A DNA stretch of 64,000 nucleotides from JANXLS01 sp035308565 (GCA_035308565.1 DATGGK010000207.1:25882-89881), one strand, 5' to 3'; positions 53,803 through 62,940 are shown, counted from the stretch's first letter. Notes: generated by a model not told the origin, from the sequence alone. Program-made: numbers and translations.

Positions 53803-55500
53803 TTATTTCTGCGGCGGAGGCGGCGGGACGTTTCCGGGCAATTTGTCGCCGGTGTTGTCGCCGAGATCGAAAAGATCGTCGAGCTTGACGCCAGACCGTT
53901 TCAGACGCGAGAGGATGACGTAAATCGATTTTGTTGTCGAGCCGGGCAGCGTCGCGCGCAGACCGGCCTTTCCGCCGGTCATAAAAATCGACGCGAAGAC
54001 TGGCGCGTCGGTCAGCCCGCCAATGAGCTTGTCGCCATCGAGATTCGCCTGCTCAATCGCAACGATGCGCAAAATCTCCAGCAGTTTCGCAGAGACCAAA
54101 AGCAGCGTGCCCGGCGGCGGCGCGTCGAACGCGGCTTTGAGTTCCGGGGCGACGGGCGCGTTGGCTTGAGTGGCGTCGATGATCTCGCGCTGCGCGGCTT
54201 CAGCGTCTTTGCCGCTCGCGAGCACGCTGGCGCCGTTTAGCGTCGCTTCCGAAAAAATAGTGACCGCGTTTCTGTTGTTCGACAGCAGCTTGTGAAAGAC
54301 CACGGCCGCGCCGCGATAGTCGCTTTTATCACTCTGCGCCGAATACACCGGCGCTTCGGGGTCGCCGTTTTCCTTTGCGCTCTTGTTGAAATAATCGATC
54401 ACGGCCTGCTGCAGCGTCTCGATTTTCTTCGTCAGCGGATCTCCCGTGGAGACGCGCTGAGTCTGCCAGATTCGCTTCTTCGCGATGTCCAATGCCAGTG
54501 TCGTTTCGCCGCTGGCAAAATCGAGGGCTTTCAATTCGACCTCCCTGCCGCGCTCGGGCTCCAATCCCAGTTTGTCCAGCAGATCGTAAAGGGGCTGGCC
54601 ATTCATCCGGTACGCCAAATTGATCGGCGCCCCCGCGAGGAGCAGCGCCGTATCCTTCCCTTCCAACGCAGGCGGCGGATTCGCGAGCATCTGCTCGAGT
54701 TTCGTGCCTTTTTGCGGCGCAAGCGCCATTTCAGCGCTCACGTTTTTCGAGCCGGCGTCGAAGCTCACGCGCGCTTGCAGCGTGTCGATTTCCCAGACTG
54801 TTTTCTTGATCGTGTCGAGTTGCCCGGCCACTTTTTTCAGCGCATCGAGATTCTCCGCCGCCTGCTTGGCACCCTCTTCAAGCGCCCAATCGGCCAGCGG
54901 GCCGTAGAGTTTCTTCAGCGCCGGCACGCTCACCAATAGTTCTGCGTCCGCGCCGCTCATCGCCGGCGCGTTCGCCACTTTTTCCAATTGCGCGAGCAAT
55001 TCCACGCTCGGCGCGATCAGCGCTTTGCCGTTCACGAGCTTGCAATAGATCGTTTTGTCGGGCAGCGGAATGGGCTGAGCTTGCGTGTAGCTCAGCACGC
55101 CATCCTTTTCGGCAACGTCGCCGTTCGACGAAATCGACGCGAGATTTTTCTTGAACAAATCCGGTTTTGCCACGGGCAGCACCACCGCCGTGTCCTGCAG
55201 CGAGGTCGCGGAGAACGGCGCAGTAAAATAAATCTGCGTCGGCCCTTCATACACTAGCGACTCGTCCACCGGAACTTTGAACAGCAAATTGGCGAGCACG
55301 ATCTTCGTCAGCGGCCCGGCGTTTGGAACCACTTGATTGGCAAAGTCGCCGACCTTCTCTAGAAACGGGCCGAGCTTCGCGACCGAAAGTTTTGCCGCCG
55401 CAAATTCCGGTATGGCAAGTTCGAGCGGCGCTTCCGCGCGGGTGGAAAACGACAGCCCCAGAATCAAAACGAATGCAAATTTAAGTAGCTGCGCGCGCAT
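53803..55500 (-). CDS. Secreted protein of unknown function
   Basis: A 565-residue exported protein with a signal peptide (LLKFAFVLILGLSFSTRA). The mature protein alternates alpha and beta segments and contains VESLVYEGPTQ-like and SATSLQDTAVVLPVAKPDLF motifs. The order and PDLFKKNLASI remind me of DUF3352-type planctomycete secreted proteins, but I cannot confirm this. It ends with a polyproline tail (PPPPPQK). It lies just downstream of aat on the same strand. Confidence 0.65.
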   Translation of the reverse strand: MRAQLLKFAFVLILGLSFSTRAEAPLELAIPEFAAAKLSVAKLGPFLEKVGDFANQVVPNAGPLTKIVLANLLFKVPVDESLVYEGPTQIYFTAPFSATSLQDTAVVLPVAKPDLFKKNLASISSNGDVAEKDGVLSYTQAQPIPLPDKTIYCKLVNGKALIAPSVELLAQLEKVANAPAMSGADAELLVSVPALKKLYGPLADWALEEGAKQAAENLDALKKVAGQLDTIKKTVWEIDTLQARVSFDAGSKNVSAEMALAPQKGTKLEQMLANPPPALEGKDTALLLAGAPINLAYRMNGQPLYDLLDKLGLEPERGREVELKALDFASGETTLALDIAKKRIWQTQRVSTGDPLTKKIETLQQAVIDYFNKSAKENGDPEAPVYSAQSDKSDYRGAAVVFHKLLSNNRNAVTIFSEATLNGASVLASGKDAEAAQREIIDATQANAPVAPELKAAFDAPPPGTLLLVSAKLLEILRIVAIEQANLDGDKLIGGLTDAPVFASIFMTGGKAGLRATLPGSTTKSIYVILSRLKRSGVKLDDLFDLGDNTGDKLPGNVPPPPPQK

Positions 55501-55527
55501 GTTATCGTCTCCGTTTCCGGCGAGTCA

Positions 55528-56097
55528 TCAAAATTTGCAATCCAAAAGCAGCGCCGCGTCGAGGCGGCAGACGTATTCGGCGTCCGGAATTTCGATCACG
55601 CCAAACTGCGCCAGATGCGGCGTCAGATACTGTACTTCCAGCAGCGCGAATCCGCGAGCACGCAATCGTTCGACGAGTCTCGCCAGCGCAACTTTCGATG
55701 CGTCGGTCTCCGTGTGAAATTTCGATTCCGCAAAAAACGCGCCGCCCAGGTGCACGCCATATGTCCCGCCGACCAATCGCCCTGCGCGCCAGACTTCGAC
55801 GGAATGCGCTTTGCCGAGCTTGTGCAGGTCCGTGTACGCGCTAATAAATTCGTCCGTGATCCAGGTGTCTTCGCGGTCCGCGCAACCTGTCATCACGCTG
55901 GTGAAAGCGGTGTCGTAGGTGACGTCGAAATAGTTGCTCTTCAATTTTTTCAAGAGCGAGCGCGACACGTGAAACCGGTCGAGCGGCAAAATCGCGCGCG
56001 GGTCGGGACGGTACCAGCCGACGCGGCCGGTCCAATCCGGCATGGGAAAACACGCGTTGCGGTAAGCGTGTTCGAGAAGCTCAGGGTTCAGCGGCAT
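55528..56097 (-). CDS. aat: Leucyl/phenylalanyl-tRNA-protein transferase
   Basis: A 189-residue enzyme that transfers Leu or Phe from tRNA to N-terminal Arg/Lys of proteins, marking them for ClpAP degradation (N-end rule). Motifs: GRVGWYRPDPRAILPL, DTWITDEFISAYTDLHKLGKAHSVEVW, VGGTYGVHLGGAFFAESKFH and DASKVALARLVERLRARGFALLEVQ. It is slightly shorter than the E. coli protein at the N-terminus, as in many phyla. Its leader is a palindromic repeat and shows no Shine-Dalgarno. Confidence 0.92.
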   Translation of the reverse strand: MPLNPELLEHAYRNACFPMPDWTGRVGWYRPDPRAILPLDRFHVSRSLLKKLKSNYFDVTYDTAFTSVMTGCADREDTWITDEFISAYTDLHKLGKAHSVEVWRAGRLVGGTYGVHLGGAFFAESKFHTETDASKVALARLVERLRARGFALLEVQYLTPHLAQFGVIEIPDAEYVCRLDAALLLDCKF

Positions 56098-56106
56098 AAC
56101 TTAAAG

Positions 56107-56176
56107 GTAGGACGGGCTGCCAGCCCGTCCAGTCTGAAATGCATAATCGAACGGACGGGCTGGCAGCCCGTCCTAC
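56107..56176. repeat. GTAGGACGGGCTG...CAGCCCGTCC palindromic element
   Basis: GTAGGACGGGCTGCC and its inverse GGCAGCCCGTCCTAC are separated by about 40 nt that hold a second CAGCCCGTCC/GGACGGGCTG pair. It fills the gap between gph and aat; its edge supplies the TAG stop of gph and lies 9 nt before the aat ATG. Confidence 0.8.
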
Positions 56177-56823
56177 AGAATGCCGAGCAATTCCGCGGGG
56201 TGCTTCAACAGAATCTTCGCGCCCGCGTCGCGCAATTCTTTTTCGCCGCGAAAGCCCCACAGTGCGCCGGCGGGAAACATCCCCGCGTTTACGGCCGTAT
56301 GAATGTCCACGTGCGTGTCGCCCAGAAAAATGCATTCGGCCGGCGCGACGCCCATGCCCGCGGCGGCGGCCAGCGCATTCGCCGGATCGGGCTTGTGCGG
56401 AATCCCGGCGCGTTCGCCGATCACGGGATCGAAGCGCCAACTCGACAGCAGGCGCGCGGTAACTTGCTGCGAAAAATCGTGCGGCTTGTTCGAAACGATC
56501 GACAATTTCAATCCTCGGTGCGTCAATTCGTCCAGCATTTCCGCAATGCCGGCGTATGGCCGCGTGGTCACGGCCCAGCGCCGCCCGTATTCTTCGCGCA
56601 TGATTGCGACGAGTTCCGCGATTACGGCGTCGTTGATTTTTTTTTTCGGAAGCACGCGCCGCGCCAGAATCGACAGCCCATCGCCGACATGAATTTTGTA
56701 ATCGACAACTGGGTGCGGCGGAAAACCTTTGCGCGCAAGCGCGGCGTTCATCGAATTGGCGATGTCGTGCAGCGAATCCAGCAGCGTGCCGTCGAGGTCG
56801 AAGACGATGGCTTTAAAAGACAT
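56173..56823 (-). CDS. gph: HAD-superfamily phosphoglycolate phosphatase
   Basis: A 216-residue HAD hydrolase with the Gph motifs: VFDLDGTLLDS (nucleophile Asp), SIVSNKPHDF, PHKPDPANALAAA and the metal motif FLGDTHVDIHTA. It dephosphorylates 2-phosphoglycolate or a similar small sugar phosphate. Its leader is an AATTCAAA repeat that abuts the ATG, so no ribosome-binding site is visible. The stop is in a palindrome. Confidence 0.85.
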   Translation of the reverse strand: MSFKAIVFDLDGTLLDSLHDIANSMNAALARKGFPPHPVVDYKIHVGDGLSILARRVLPKKKINDAVIAELVAIMREEYGRRWAVTTRPYAGIAEMLDELTHRGLKLSIVSNKPHDFSQQVTARLLSSWRFDPVIGERAGIPHKPDPANALAAAAGMGVAPAECIFLGDTHVDIHTAVNAGMFPAGALWGFRGEKELRDAGAKILLKHPAELLGIL

Positions 56824-56858
56824 AATTCAAAATTCAAAGCTCAAAATTCAAAATTCAC
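56824..56858. repeat. AATTCAAA word repeat abutting the gph start
   Basis: AATTCAAAATTCAAAGCTCA then AAATTCAAAATTCAC, directly upstream of the gph ATG on its strand. Confidence 0.7.
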
Positions 56859-56929
56859 CTAGTTATAATTTAGTGCGACGGTTGTTTTTTTACAGGACAA
56901 ATGGATCGCGAACCAAGTACTCAGCGCCA

Positions 56930-56964
56930 ATTTTGCATTTTGAATTTTGCATTTTTAATTTTTA
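56930..56964. repeat. AATTCAAA word repeat at the anmK end
   Basis: AATTTTGCATTTTGAATTTT then GCATTTTTAATTTTT, directly after the anmK stop on its strand. With the copy at 56824 it brackets the 138-nt gap. Confidence 0.7.
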
Positions 56965-58158
56965 AGGCGTGATGTCGCCGAGCATGCGCGGCGCGCGCGC
57001 CCCCGTCGCGCTTGGAAGATTCGACGGCCGCCCCAGCATCGTTTCGCGCGCCAGAATCGCAAAGGCCACGCATTCGCGCAGATGCGCGGGAATTCCGAGT
57101 TCGTCCGTCGAACGGACTTTCCAGCCGGACAATTCAGCGCTCAGCATCTTCATCAGCACCGGATTCCGCGTGCCGCCGCCCGCGACGATCAATTCGGGAA
57201 GTTGAAGATCATGAAGCATCAGTAGAATTCGCGCGATGGTCCGCGCGGTGAGCATCGTCGCCGTTGCCAGGATATCGTTGCCGCTCAAGCCGCTCGCAAT
57301 TCCCTTCTCGTACAGCTCACGCGCGAATTCGGCCCCAAATTCTTCGCGGCCGGTGCTCTTCGGCGGCTGGCGCTCAAAGTATTTGTGTTGCGCCAACTCC
57401 TCAAGCAGCACCGCATCAACTTTTCCCGCCTGTGCCAGCTTGCCGTCCTTGTCGTACAAAAGTTTTCCGCCGGTGAAGCGCTCGGCCAGCGCATCGAGAA
57501 TCATGTTCCCCGGCCCCGTGTCGAACGCGACGACCTCGTCGGCCTCGCAACCTGCCGGCATGACCGTCACGTTGGCGATCCCGCCAATATTCAGCGCGAC
57601 TCGGCTGACCGTCTTGCTCGAAAACAGCATCCAATCCGCGTACGGCACCAGCGGCGCGCCTTGTCCGTGCGCGGCCATGTCGCGGGCGCGAAAATTAGAA
57701 ACGACGGGCACGCGCGTCCGTTCCGCGATCACCGCAGCCTCGCCAATTTGAAGCGTCGAACCTTTGGCCAGTCCAGCGGGAACATAAGCCCGCCCGGTCG
57801 GGCTGTGCCAGATCGTTTGGCCGTGACTGCCGATTAAATCGATGTCGTGCGCCTCCAACCCCGCGGCATAAATCGCATTCTTCGCCGCGTGCGCGAATTC
57901 TTCGCCGATGACGAAATTGAGTTCGCAGATTTCAGCGGAACTTCCGCCGCCCGGTTTGCACGCCGCGAGAATCCGCTCGCGCAGCGGCGCGGGATAAGGC
58001 GAACTGAATTCGCTGAGAATTTTGACGCTCAACTTTCCGCGCCCTTGCCCGCTGATTTCGCACAGCGCCGCATCGACGCCATCGACGCTTGTACCGGACA
58101 TCAGGCCGATGACGCGGTGGGTTTCTTTAGAGGAGAATCGTTCGAAAATGTTTTTCAT
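56962..58158 (-). CDS. anmK: Anhydro-N-acetylmuramic acid kinase
   Basis: A 398-residue peptidoglycan-recycling kinase that opens and phosphorylates 1,6-anhydro-MurNAc to MurNAc-6-P. Motifs: VIGLMSGTSVDGVDAAL (phosphate loop), LIGSHGQTIWHSP, NFRARDMAAHGQGAPLVPYA, VVAFDTGPGNMILDAL and LIVAGGGTRNPVLMKML. Full length. No murQ or other recycling gene is adjacent. Confidence 0.95.
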   Translation of the reverse strand: MKNIFERFSSKETHRVIGLMSGTSVDGVDAALCEISGQGRGKLSVKILSEFSSPYPAPLRERILAACKPGGGSSAEICELNFVIGEEFAHAAKNAIYAAGLEAHDIDLIGSHGQTIWHSPTGRAYVPAGLAKGSTLQIGEAAVIAERTRVPVVSNFRARDMAAHGQGAPLVPYADWMLFSSKTVSRVALNIGGIANVTVMPAGCEADEVVAFDTGPGNMILDALAERFTGGKLLYDKDGKLAQAGKVDAVLLEELAQHKYFERQPPKSTGREEFGAEFARELYEKGIASGLSGNDILATATMLTARTIARILLMLHDLQLPELIVAGGGTRNPVLMKMLSAELSGWKVRSTDELGIPAHLRECVAFAILARETMLGRPSNLPSATGARAPRMLGDITP

Positions 58159-58335
58159 TCGGTGTTCGATTTATCCATGAGAATTATCGACACCATTTGC
58201 AATTTGCTCGCGCCGCCGCACAAAAAAACTTCATTTCAATTGCAAACTGTCGCAAAACCGTTACGTTGCACTCTCAATCAACATTTGTCGAATGTTTCGG
58301 TTTCCGGTTGAACTCAATTAAAAGGAGATTCGCCC

Positions 58336-58803
58336 ATGATCGATTTCGATTCCCCCCTCAATGATTCACTCCGCATCGCCACGGAACGCTTCAGAAAAGC
58401 CGACGGCGACCTGCGCGAACTTGTCGCGGCCGTTGGCAAGTCGCTTTCCGCCGCATCCGCGGAGGCGCTTTTTCTTGACGTTCAATGCAGCGACCGCCCG
58501 GATGGAACCATTTACAAATTGGTGGTCGAGCACAAAGCTTCGAAAAAGCAGGAATGCTATGTGCCGAGCTTCGAGCGCGACGTGGCCGATTTTCTGATTC
58601 CGGCAAAAGGTTATCCGATTGAATACGGCGAATACAATGAAGGTGCTTATCAATTCGAGAGCGCCGGCAAACTCGAAAATCGAGCCGCGTTGGACGCGCA
58701 TTTCCTGGGCCTCGTTTCCAATTCCGAATCGCCCTTGATGCTTCGCGCCGCCAAGCTGATCGTGCGCCCCGACGAACCGGACGAAATCAACATTCCGTTT
58801 TAG
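58336..58803 (+). CDS. Conserved protein of unknown function
   Basis: A 155-residue soluble protein with a strong ribosome-binding site (AAAGGAG ending 9 nt before the ATG). It starts with an amphipathic helix (SLRIATERFRKADGDLRELV) and continues as an alpha/beta fold (GTIYKLVVEHKASKKQECY). No known motif seen; it is transcribed divergently from anmK. Confidence 0.65.
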   Translation: MIDFDSPLNDSLRIATERFRKADGDLRELVAAVGKSLSAASAEALFLDVQCSDRPDGTIYKLVVEHKASKKQECYVPSFERDVADFLIPAKGYPIEYGEYNEGAYQFESAGKLENRAALDAHFLGLVSNSESPLMLRAAKLIVRPDEPDEINIPF

Positions 58804-58832
58804 CGCGCGACAATATCGGCAACGCAAACGTT

Positions 58833-58853
58833 CAGGCGGGACGCCTGCACCAC
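58833..58853. repeat. CAGGCGGGACGCCTGCACCAC element
   Basis: The palindrome CAGGCGGGACGCCTG followed by CACCAC, next to the stop of the dienelactone hydrolase gene. It shares GCCTGCACCAC with the in-gene repeat at 22945. Confidence 0.5.
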
Positions 58854-58857
58854 GGGG

Positions 58858-59649
58858 CTAGTGCTTCGTCTCGCCACTGGCGCTGGCTTGCGCGATTGGC
58901 AAATCGCCTTGGCCCAGCTTGCGGTGAAACAATTCAAGCACCAGCGTGACGCACAGATGCGCGAGGGCCGGATCGTAGCGATAGCCTTCGTCGCGCAGAA
59001 ACGCGTGCTGGCCGTTGAACTCGTGCCAGGTGAAACTCGCGTTGGCTTCGTGCAGCGCGTTGTAAATCAGCGCGCGGCCTTCGGGCGGAACGTGCGGGTC
59101 CTGGCGGCCCCAGATCATCAGCATCTCGGCTTTGAGTTCGCTCACGCGATCGAGCGTGTTGTCCTTCATGCCCAGCCCGAGGCTGCGCTTGTGAATGTCC
59201 GTCGCGTAGAAGCACACTCCGGCGAGCACTTCGGGGTTCATGCTGCATCGAAACGAGAGATGCCCGCCGATGCAAATTCCAATTGAGCCGAGTTTGCCGG
59301 TGCAATACGGCAGCGATTTCAAATGCGCGAGCACCGCGCGCGCGTCGGCGTCGTACGACGAAAGTTCCTTCGCGACTTTGTCGGCGTTGCCCTTGTCGGC
59401 GCCGGCGGCATCGTAGGGAATCACACAGCCGATAGGCTCAAGCTCATGAAAAATCTCCGGCACCGCGACGACGTAGCCGTGCCCGGCCAGCATCGCCGCC
59501 GTGCGCCGGATCGGACCGGTGACTTGGAAGATTTCGGAGAAGAGCACCAATCCCGGATATTTCCCTGGCGCAATCGGACGGAAAATGTGCGTGCGCATCG
59601 CCCCTTTGGGCGTGGCCAAATCTATGTATTCAGAATCTTTGATAACCAT
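58858..59649 (-). CDS. Dienelactone hydrolase family protein
   Basis: A 263-residue alpha/beta hydrolase of the DLH family. The nucleophile is Cys in LGSIGICIGGHLSF, with FSEIFQVTGPIRR (oxyanion Glu), MIWGRQDPHVPPEG (Asp) and GQHAFLRDEGYRYDP (His). DLH proteins hydrolyse dienelactone in chlorocatechol breakdown, though many act on other esters; no aromatic pathway genes are nearby. It is cytoplasmic. Confidence 0.88.
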   Translation of the reverse strand: MVIKDSEYIDLATPKGAMRTHIFRPIAPGKYPGLVLFSEIFQVTGPIRRTAAMLAGHGYVVAVPEIFHELEPIGCVIPYDAAGADKGNADKVAKELSSYDADARAVLAHLKSLPYCTGKLGSIGICIGGHLSFRCSMNPEVLAGVCFYATDIHKRSLGLGMKDNTLDRVSELKAEMLMIWGRQDPHVPPEGRALIYNALHEANASFTWHEFNGQHAFLRDEGYRYDPALAHLCVTLVLELFHRKLGQGDLPIAQASASGETKH

Positions 59650-59687
59650 TGATTACCCTTCGCAGTCCTGATCCCCGAACCTGATTT

Positions 59688-59716
59688 TTCATTTTGAATT
59701 TTGAATTTTGAATTCA
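59688..59716. repeat. AATTCAAA word repeat after the CehA-like gene
   Basis: TTTCATTTTGAATTTTG then AATTTTGAATTCA; on the minus strand it directly follows (and touches) the TGA stop of the CehA-like gene. Confidence 0.7.
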
Positions 59717-61969
59717 TTCCACATCGCTCTCCGCCACGATCTTCCGATACACTTCCCGCGCATGATCGTACGCTTTAACGGCGTCGTCATGCTCCGCGGG
59801 TGCAATGAATTTCTCCTTCTGCGACCAGCATTGATCGACGCCCTTCAAACACCATTCCGCGCTGCGCTTGCTGGCACGGATGGGTTTGTCGCCGACGAGC
59901 ACGAAGATTGGATTGGTGTGCGACGACGGCAAAATTCGCAGCGCCACCCAACTGCTGCGCTCGATCTTCACGTCGAAGTCGATCTCCTGCATTTTGCCGT
60001 CGGCCACGATCGTTTTCTTGGCGACCGGATAGCCGTTCACGATGACTTCGACCGGCACTTCGCGCGATTGGCCGATGCGCGCGCGTTCTAAATTCCAATA
60101 CGGTTTTTCCGTAAACGGCTTGGCGCGGATGCTCTCGTCGGATTTTTCGTTGAGCAGCGCGGCGACTTTTGCGCTGAGTTTGATTGTGGCCGGCTGCGCG
60201 AGTTTCAGTTCGCTTTCGTTTTCGCCTACCGCCGTTGAATCCGCTTTGAAATCGATCAGATGGCTGAATCCGTCGCTGACATAATTGCGCCCATTGCGGA
60301 TGCCTTCACACCAATCGGCATAGGTGAGTTTGCCGTCGAGCTTCACATACGAGCGCCCCAAGCCGACGCGCTCGCCATAAATGCACGGAAAATCGGTTTC
60401 GCCGCTGGCGCGCGTGCGGAAGCCGCAGTTGAGCGTGTGGTACCACATGTTGAGTTCCCACACGTACGGCGTGTCCACGGTGGACATGAAATCCACGGCG
60501 GGAATAAAATTGCCATCGGGGCCGGGAACCAAATGCGTCACGTCCACGATGTACTCGTTGGCGCCGATGCCATCGTAAGGTGGAATCTGATAAGTCGGCA
60601 GCGTCGTGCCGTCCTGTTTCAAGCCCCAACCCGAATGCGCGGGGCCGACGACCGCGCCTTGCTTCTTCGCCCAGCGCAGCGTGTTGAGGCAGAGTGTCGG
60701 CCAATGCTTGTCGGACGTGCCGCCGGGATACATTTGATTTTTCAAGCGCAGCAGGCACAGATGCCCGGACTGATGCGAGCCGAAGCCGGAGACTTCAATG
60801 TCGTAGCGCAGCAGATACGGGTACTTCGAAACTTTGTCGTCTTCGCCGGTGAAAAATTGTTTCTGATAATCGAAGCACGGCCCCCACGTCAGATTGCAGC
60901 CGACCTTTAAGTCCTCGCCGAGGCAATGCCGCATCATGTCCGGCGCATGGACGCCTTCGCTGGGCTTGGTGTAATGCGCGCAGCCGGCAGCGTGGATGTG
61001 GTGATCGCCGGACCACCAGCCCAGCTTGGACGGGTCGATCCAGCGTTCAAGTTTCGCCGTCAGCGTTTGCGGGCCGTTGACGGTGAGCGTCCGCGTGTGC
61101 GCGACGTATTCGGGCCCGCGCGTGATTTCGACGCTGTACGTGCCATCGGGAAGCTTCAGCACTTCGCCGTCCTCGCGGTATATTTGCGGATGAAACGCGA
61201 AATCCGGCGCGAGGCGCTTGGCCTGCGATGGATATACGCGGTTCTGCTTGTCGCGGATCGTGAAGCGCGCGGTCGCGGGCTGGCCGATTTCATCGAGCAC
61301 ATGCAGCGTCACGTCGCGCGCGGGAACGCTCGTGAAGAGAATATCAATCGTGTCGCGGAAACCCAAATCCTGCGTGCCCTGCCCGACGTTGAAGCCCAAA
61401 CGCGCTTCGCGCTTGCCGGCGTCGCGGCTGTACAATTGGATGATGCGGTATTCGAGCGCCAGGCCAGTGAGATTTTTCGTCAGCGGCTGCGCTGAATAAA
61501 GTTGTCCGTCGAACCAGAGATCCGCGAGTTGGTTTTGCGGCGAGTTGGCCATCGGCCTCGCATTTGGGCTGCTCACTTGCAGTTGAGCCGTAACGCCGGC
61601 ATCGTTTTGAACTTTCAGCAGAAACTGCCGCCAGCCCTGTTCGACCAATTGCGGCGCGGCGGGTCCGGGTGCAACTTTCACGCGCGATTCAGGATTGATG
61701 TTGACGCCGACGAGACAGAGCGAATCGAAGGCGTCTTGAATCGCTTTGACCAGCGCTGGGCCGTCGCCTTTGTCCGCCGCCGTTTGCAGCGATGCTTTCG
61801 TTTCGGCGCTGATGGGATTGCCCAAATAATCGAGCGCCTCCATCACGCGCCGCGCCTGCGCCCAGAGCGGTTGGGCGTCCACGTCTTTGACGAACGGCAA
61901 ATCGGCGCCGCGCGCGGGTGCAATAACGGAGAGCGCAAACAACACAATCGAACAAAAAGCGGCTTTCAT
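59714..61969 (-). CDS. Secreted CehA/McbA-family metallohydrolase
   Basis: A 751-residue exported protein; ATG 61969 begins the signal (KAAFCSIVLFALSVIAPARG). Residues about 330-620 contain the PHP-like metal motifs GWWSGDHHIHAAGCAHY, GVVGPAHSGWGL-type (AVVGPAHSGWG) and NEYIVDVTHLV. An N-terminal beta domain precedes it. CehA-type enzymes hydrolyse esters/carbamates or phosphodiesters; the substrate here is unknown. It is followed on the same strand by the dienelactone hydrolase. Confidence 0.8.
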   Translation of the reverse strand: MKAAFCSIVLFALSVIAPARGADLPFVKDVDAQPLWAQARRVMEALDYLGNPISAETKASLQTAADKGDGPALVKAIQDAFDSLCLVGVNINPESRVKVAPGPAAPQLVEQGWRQFLLKVQNDAGVTAQLQVSSPNARPMANSPQNQLADLWFDGQLYSAQPLTKNLTGLALEYRIIQLYSRDAGKREARLGFNVGQGTQDLGFRDTIDILFTSVPARDVTLHVLDEIGQPATARFTIRDKQNRVYPSQAKRLAPDFAFHPQIYREDGEVLKLPDGTYSVEITRGPEYVAHTRTLTVNGPQTLTAKLERWIDPSKLGWWSGDHHIHAAGCAHYTKPSEGVHAPDMMRHCLGEDLKVGCNLTWGPCFDYQKQFFTGEDDKVSKYPYLLRYDIEVSGFGSHQSGHLCLLRLKNQMYPGGTSDKHWPTLCLNTLRWAKKQGAVVGPAHSGWGLKQDGTTLPTYQIPPYDGIGANEYIVDVTHLVPGPDGNFIPAVDFMSTVDTPYVWELNMWYHTLNCGFRTRASGETDFPCIYGERVGLGRSYVKLDGKLTYADWCEGIRNGRNYVSDGFSHLIDFKADSTAVGENESELKLAQPATIKLSAKVAALLNEKSDESIRAKPFTEKPYWNLERARIGQSREVPVEVIVNGYPVAKKTIVADGKMQEIDFDVKIERSSWVALRILPSSHTNPIFVLVGDKPIRASKRSAEWCLKGVDQCWSQKEKFIAPAEHDDAVKAYDHAREVYRKIVAESDVE

Positions 61970-62038
61970 GGCGTCGTCCTCGGCAAACATAGGAGTCTAA
62001 ACCGATTTTGCCACAAACGAGTGTGAAACTTCGTCGCG

Positions 62039-62818
62039 CTAGAGTTGCGAGTACACCGTGGGCGTGAGGATCGAGTTGTTGATCGCGCGGATGATGGATT
62101 TGTCGGAGTATTCCGGCATCGAAATCATTTTGTGGAAGTCGGGGTCTTTGACGAAGGCGCCCCACGCCTTTTTTTGCGCCGGTTCGTCGTCGAAAGCGAG
62201 CATGTACGTCAGATTCGGCCGCTTCGTGCCGATGAGGCATTCGCTGAAGAAAACGGGGTTGCAGCCGGCGCGTTTGAAGGCGTCCATTTCGCCTTTGTGA
62301 AACATTTCGATTTTCTTTTTGCCGGTCGCTTCGCTGGGGCTTTCGTATGTGCGCAGTTGAAAAATGCGCGGCTTTTTGTCTTTGGTTTGCGGCGGCGGAA
62401 TGAGTTTGGGCCAGCCTTCGAAAGCTTGCAGCAGCGAGCTTTCGATGCGTTCGTACGGCGGGTTGGCTTTGTCGGCGGTGAGCAGCGCGGCTCCGGCTTT
62501 GTTGTGCTCGGCGTCGGACATGAGGCCGTCGGCGGCTTTCAGCCAGCCATCGAGCGACGGGAAGGCCGCGAGCACATACAGCGGAGTGTTGGGGCGCGGA
62601 TCGGCGAAGACGCCGATTGGATTGGCGCCGAAACGGTTCATCGCGGGGATGAAAGCTTTTTCGAGATACTCGTCCACGAGTTTGCGCTGTGCCTCGTCTT
62701 TGAGCGTGTATGCGCGCAATTCGTAAAATTCGCGCGCGGCGGATTTGTCGTCGGCGCGGATGGCGGCGGCGGAGAGTGTGGCGAGGGCGGCGGATTGGAA
62801 GAAGGTGCGGCGACGCAT
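62039..62818 (-). CDS. NIPSNAP family protein with Tat-like signal
   Basis: A 259-residue protein starting with an RRR signal (MRRRTFFQSAALATLSAAAI). FYELRAYTLKDEAQRKLVDEYL and the second similar IFQLRTYESPSEATGKKKIEMF are two NIPSNAP ferredoxin-like halves. The role is unknown. It lies upstream of the CehA-like gene on the same strand (69-nt gap) and may be co-transcribed. Confidence 0.85.
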   Translation of the reverse strand: MRRRTFFQSAALATLSAAAIRADDKSAAREFYELRAYTLKDEAQRKLVDEYLEKAFIPAMNRFGANPIGVFADPRPNTPLYVLAAFPSLDGWLKAADGLMSDAEHNKAGAALLTADKANPPYERIESSLLQAFEGWPKLIPPPQTKDKKPRIFQLRTYESPSEATGKKKIEMFHKGEMDAFKRAGCNPVFFSECLIGTKRPNLTYMLAFDDEPAQKKAWGAFVKDPDFHKMISMPEYSDKSIIRAINNSILTPTVYSQL

Positions 62819-62914
62819 AAGAATGGTTCCAAGGTTTCAAGGTTTCTCAGTTTCATACACCGGCGCTTCAAGTGAAGCATTTTCGTTTTTAGAACGATCA
62901 ACGGCGTAATAGGG

Positions 62915-62940
62915 CCAATAGGCCCTATAGGGCCTATTGG
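62915..62940. repeat. 26-bp perfect palindrome (CCTATAGG family)
   Basis: CCAATAGGCCCTA is directly followed by its exact complement TAGGGCCTATTGG, giving a perfect 26-bp palindrome with no loop. A partial further copy (ATAGGGCC) precedes it. Confidence 0.75.

Noticed and set aside
53711..56964. Tandem AATTCAAA runs as a CRISPR array
   Set aside because: Units are 7-9 nt without unique spacers and no cas gene is nearby.
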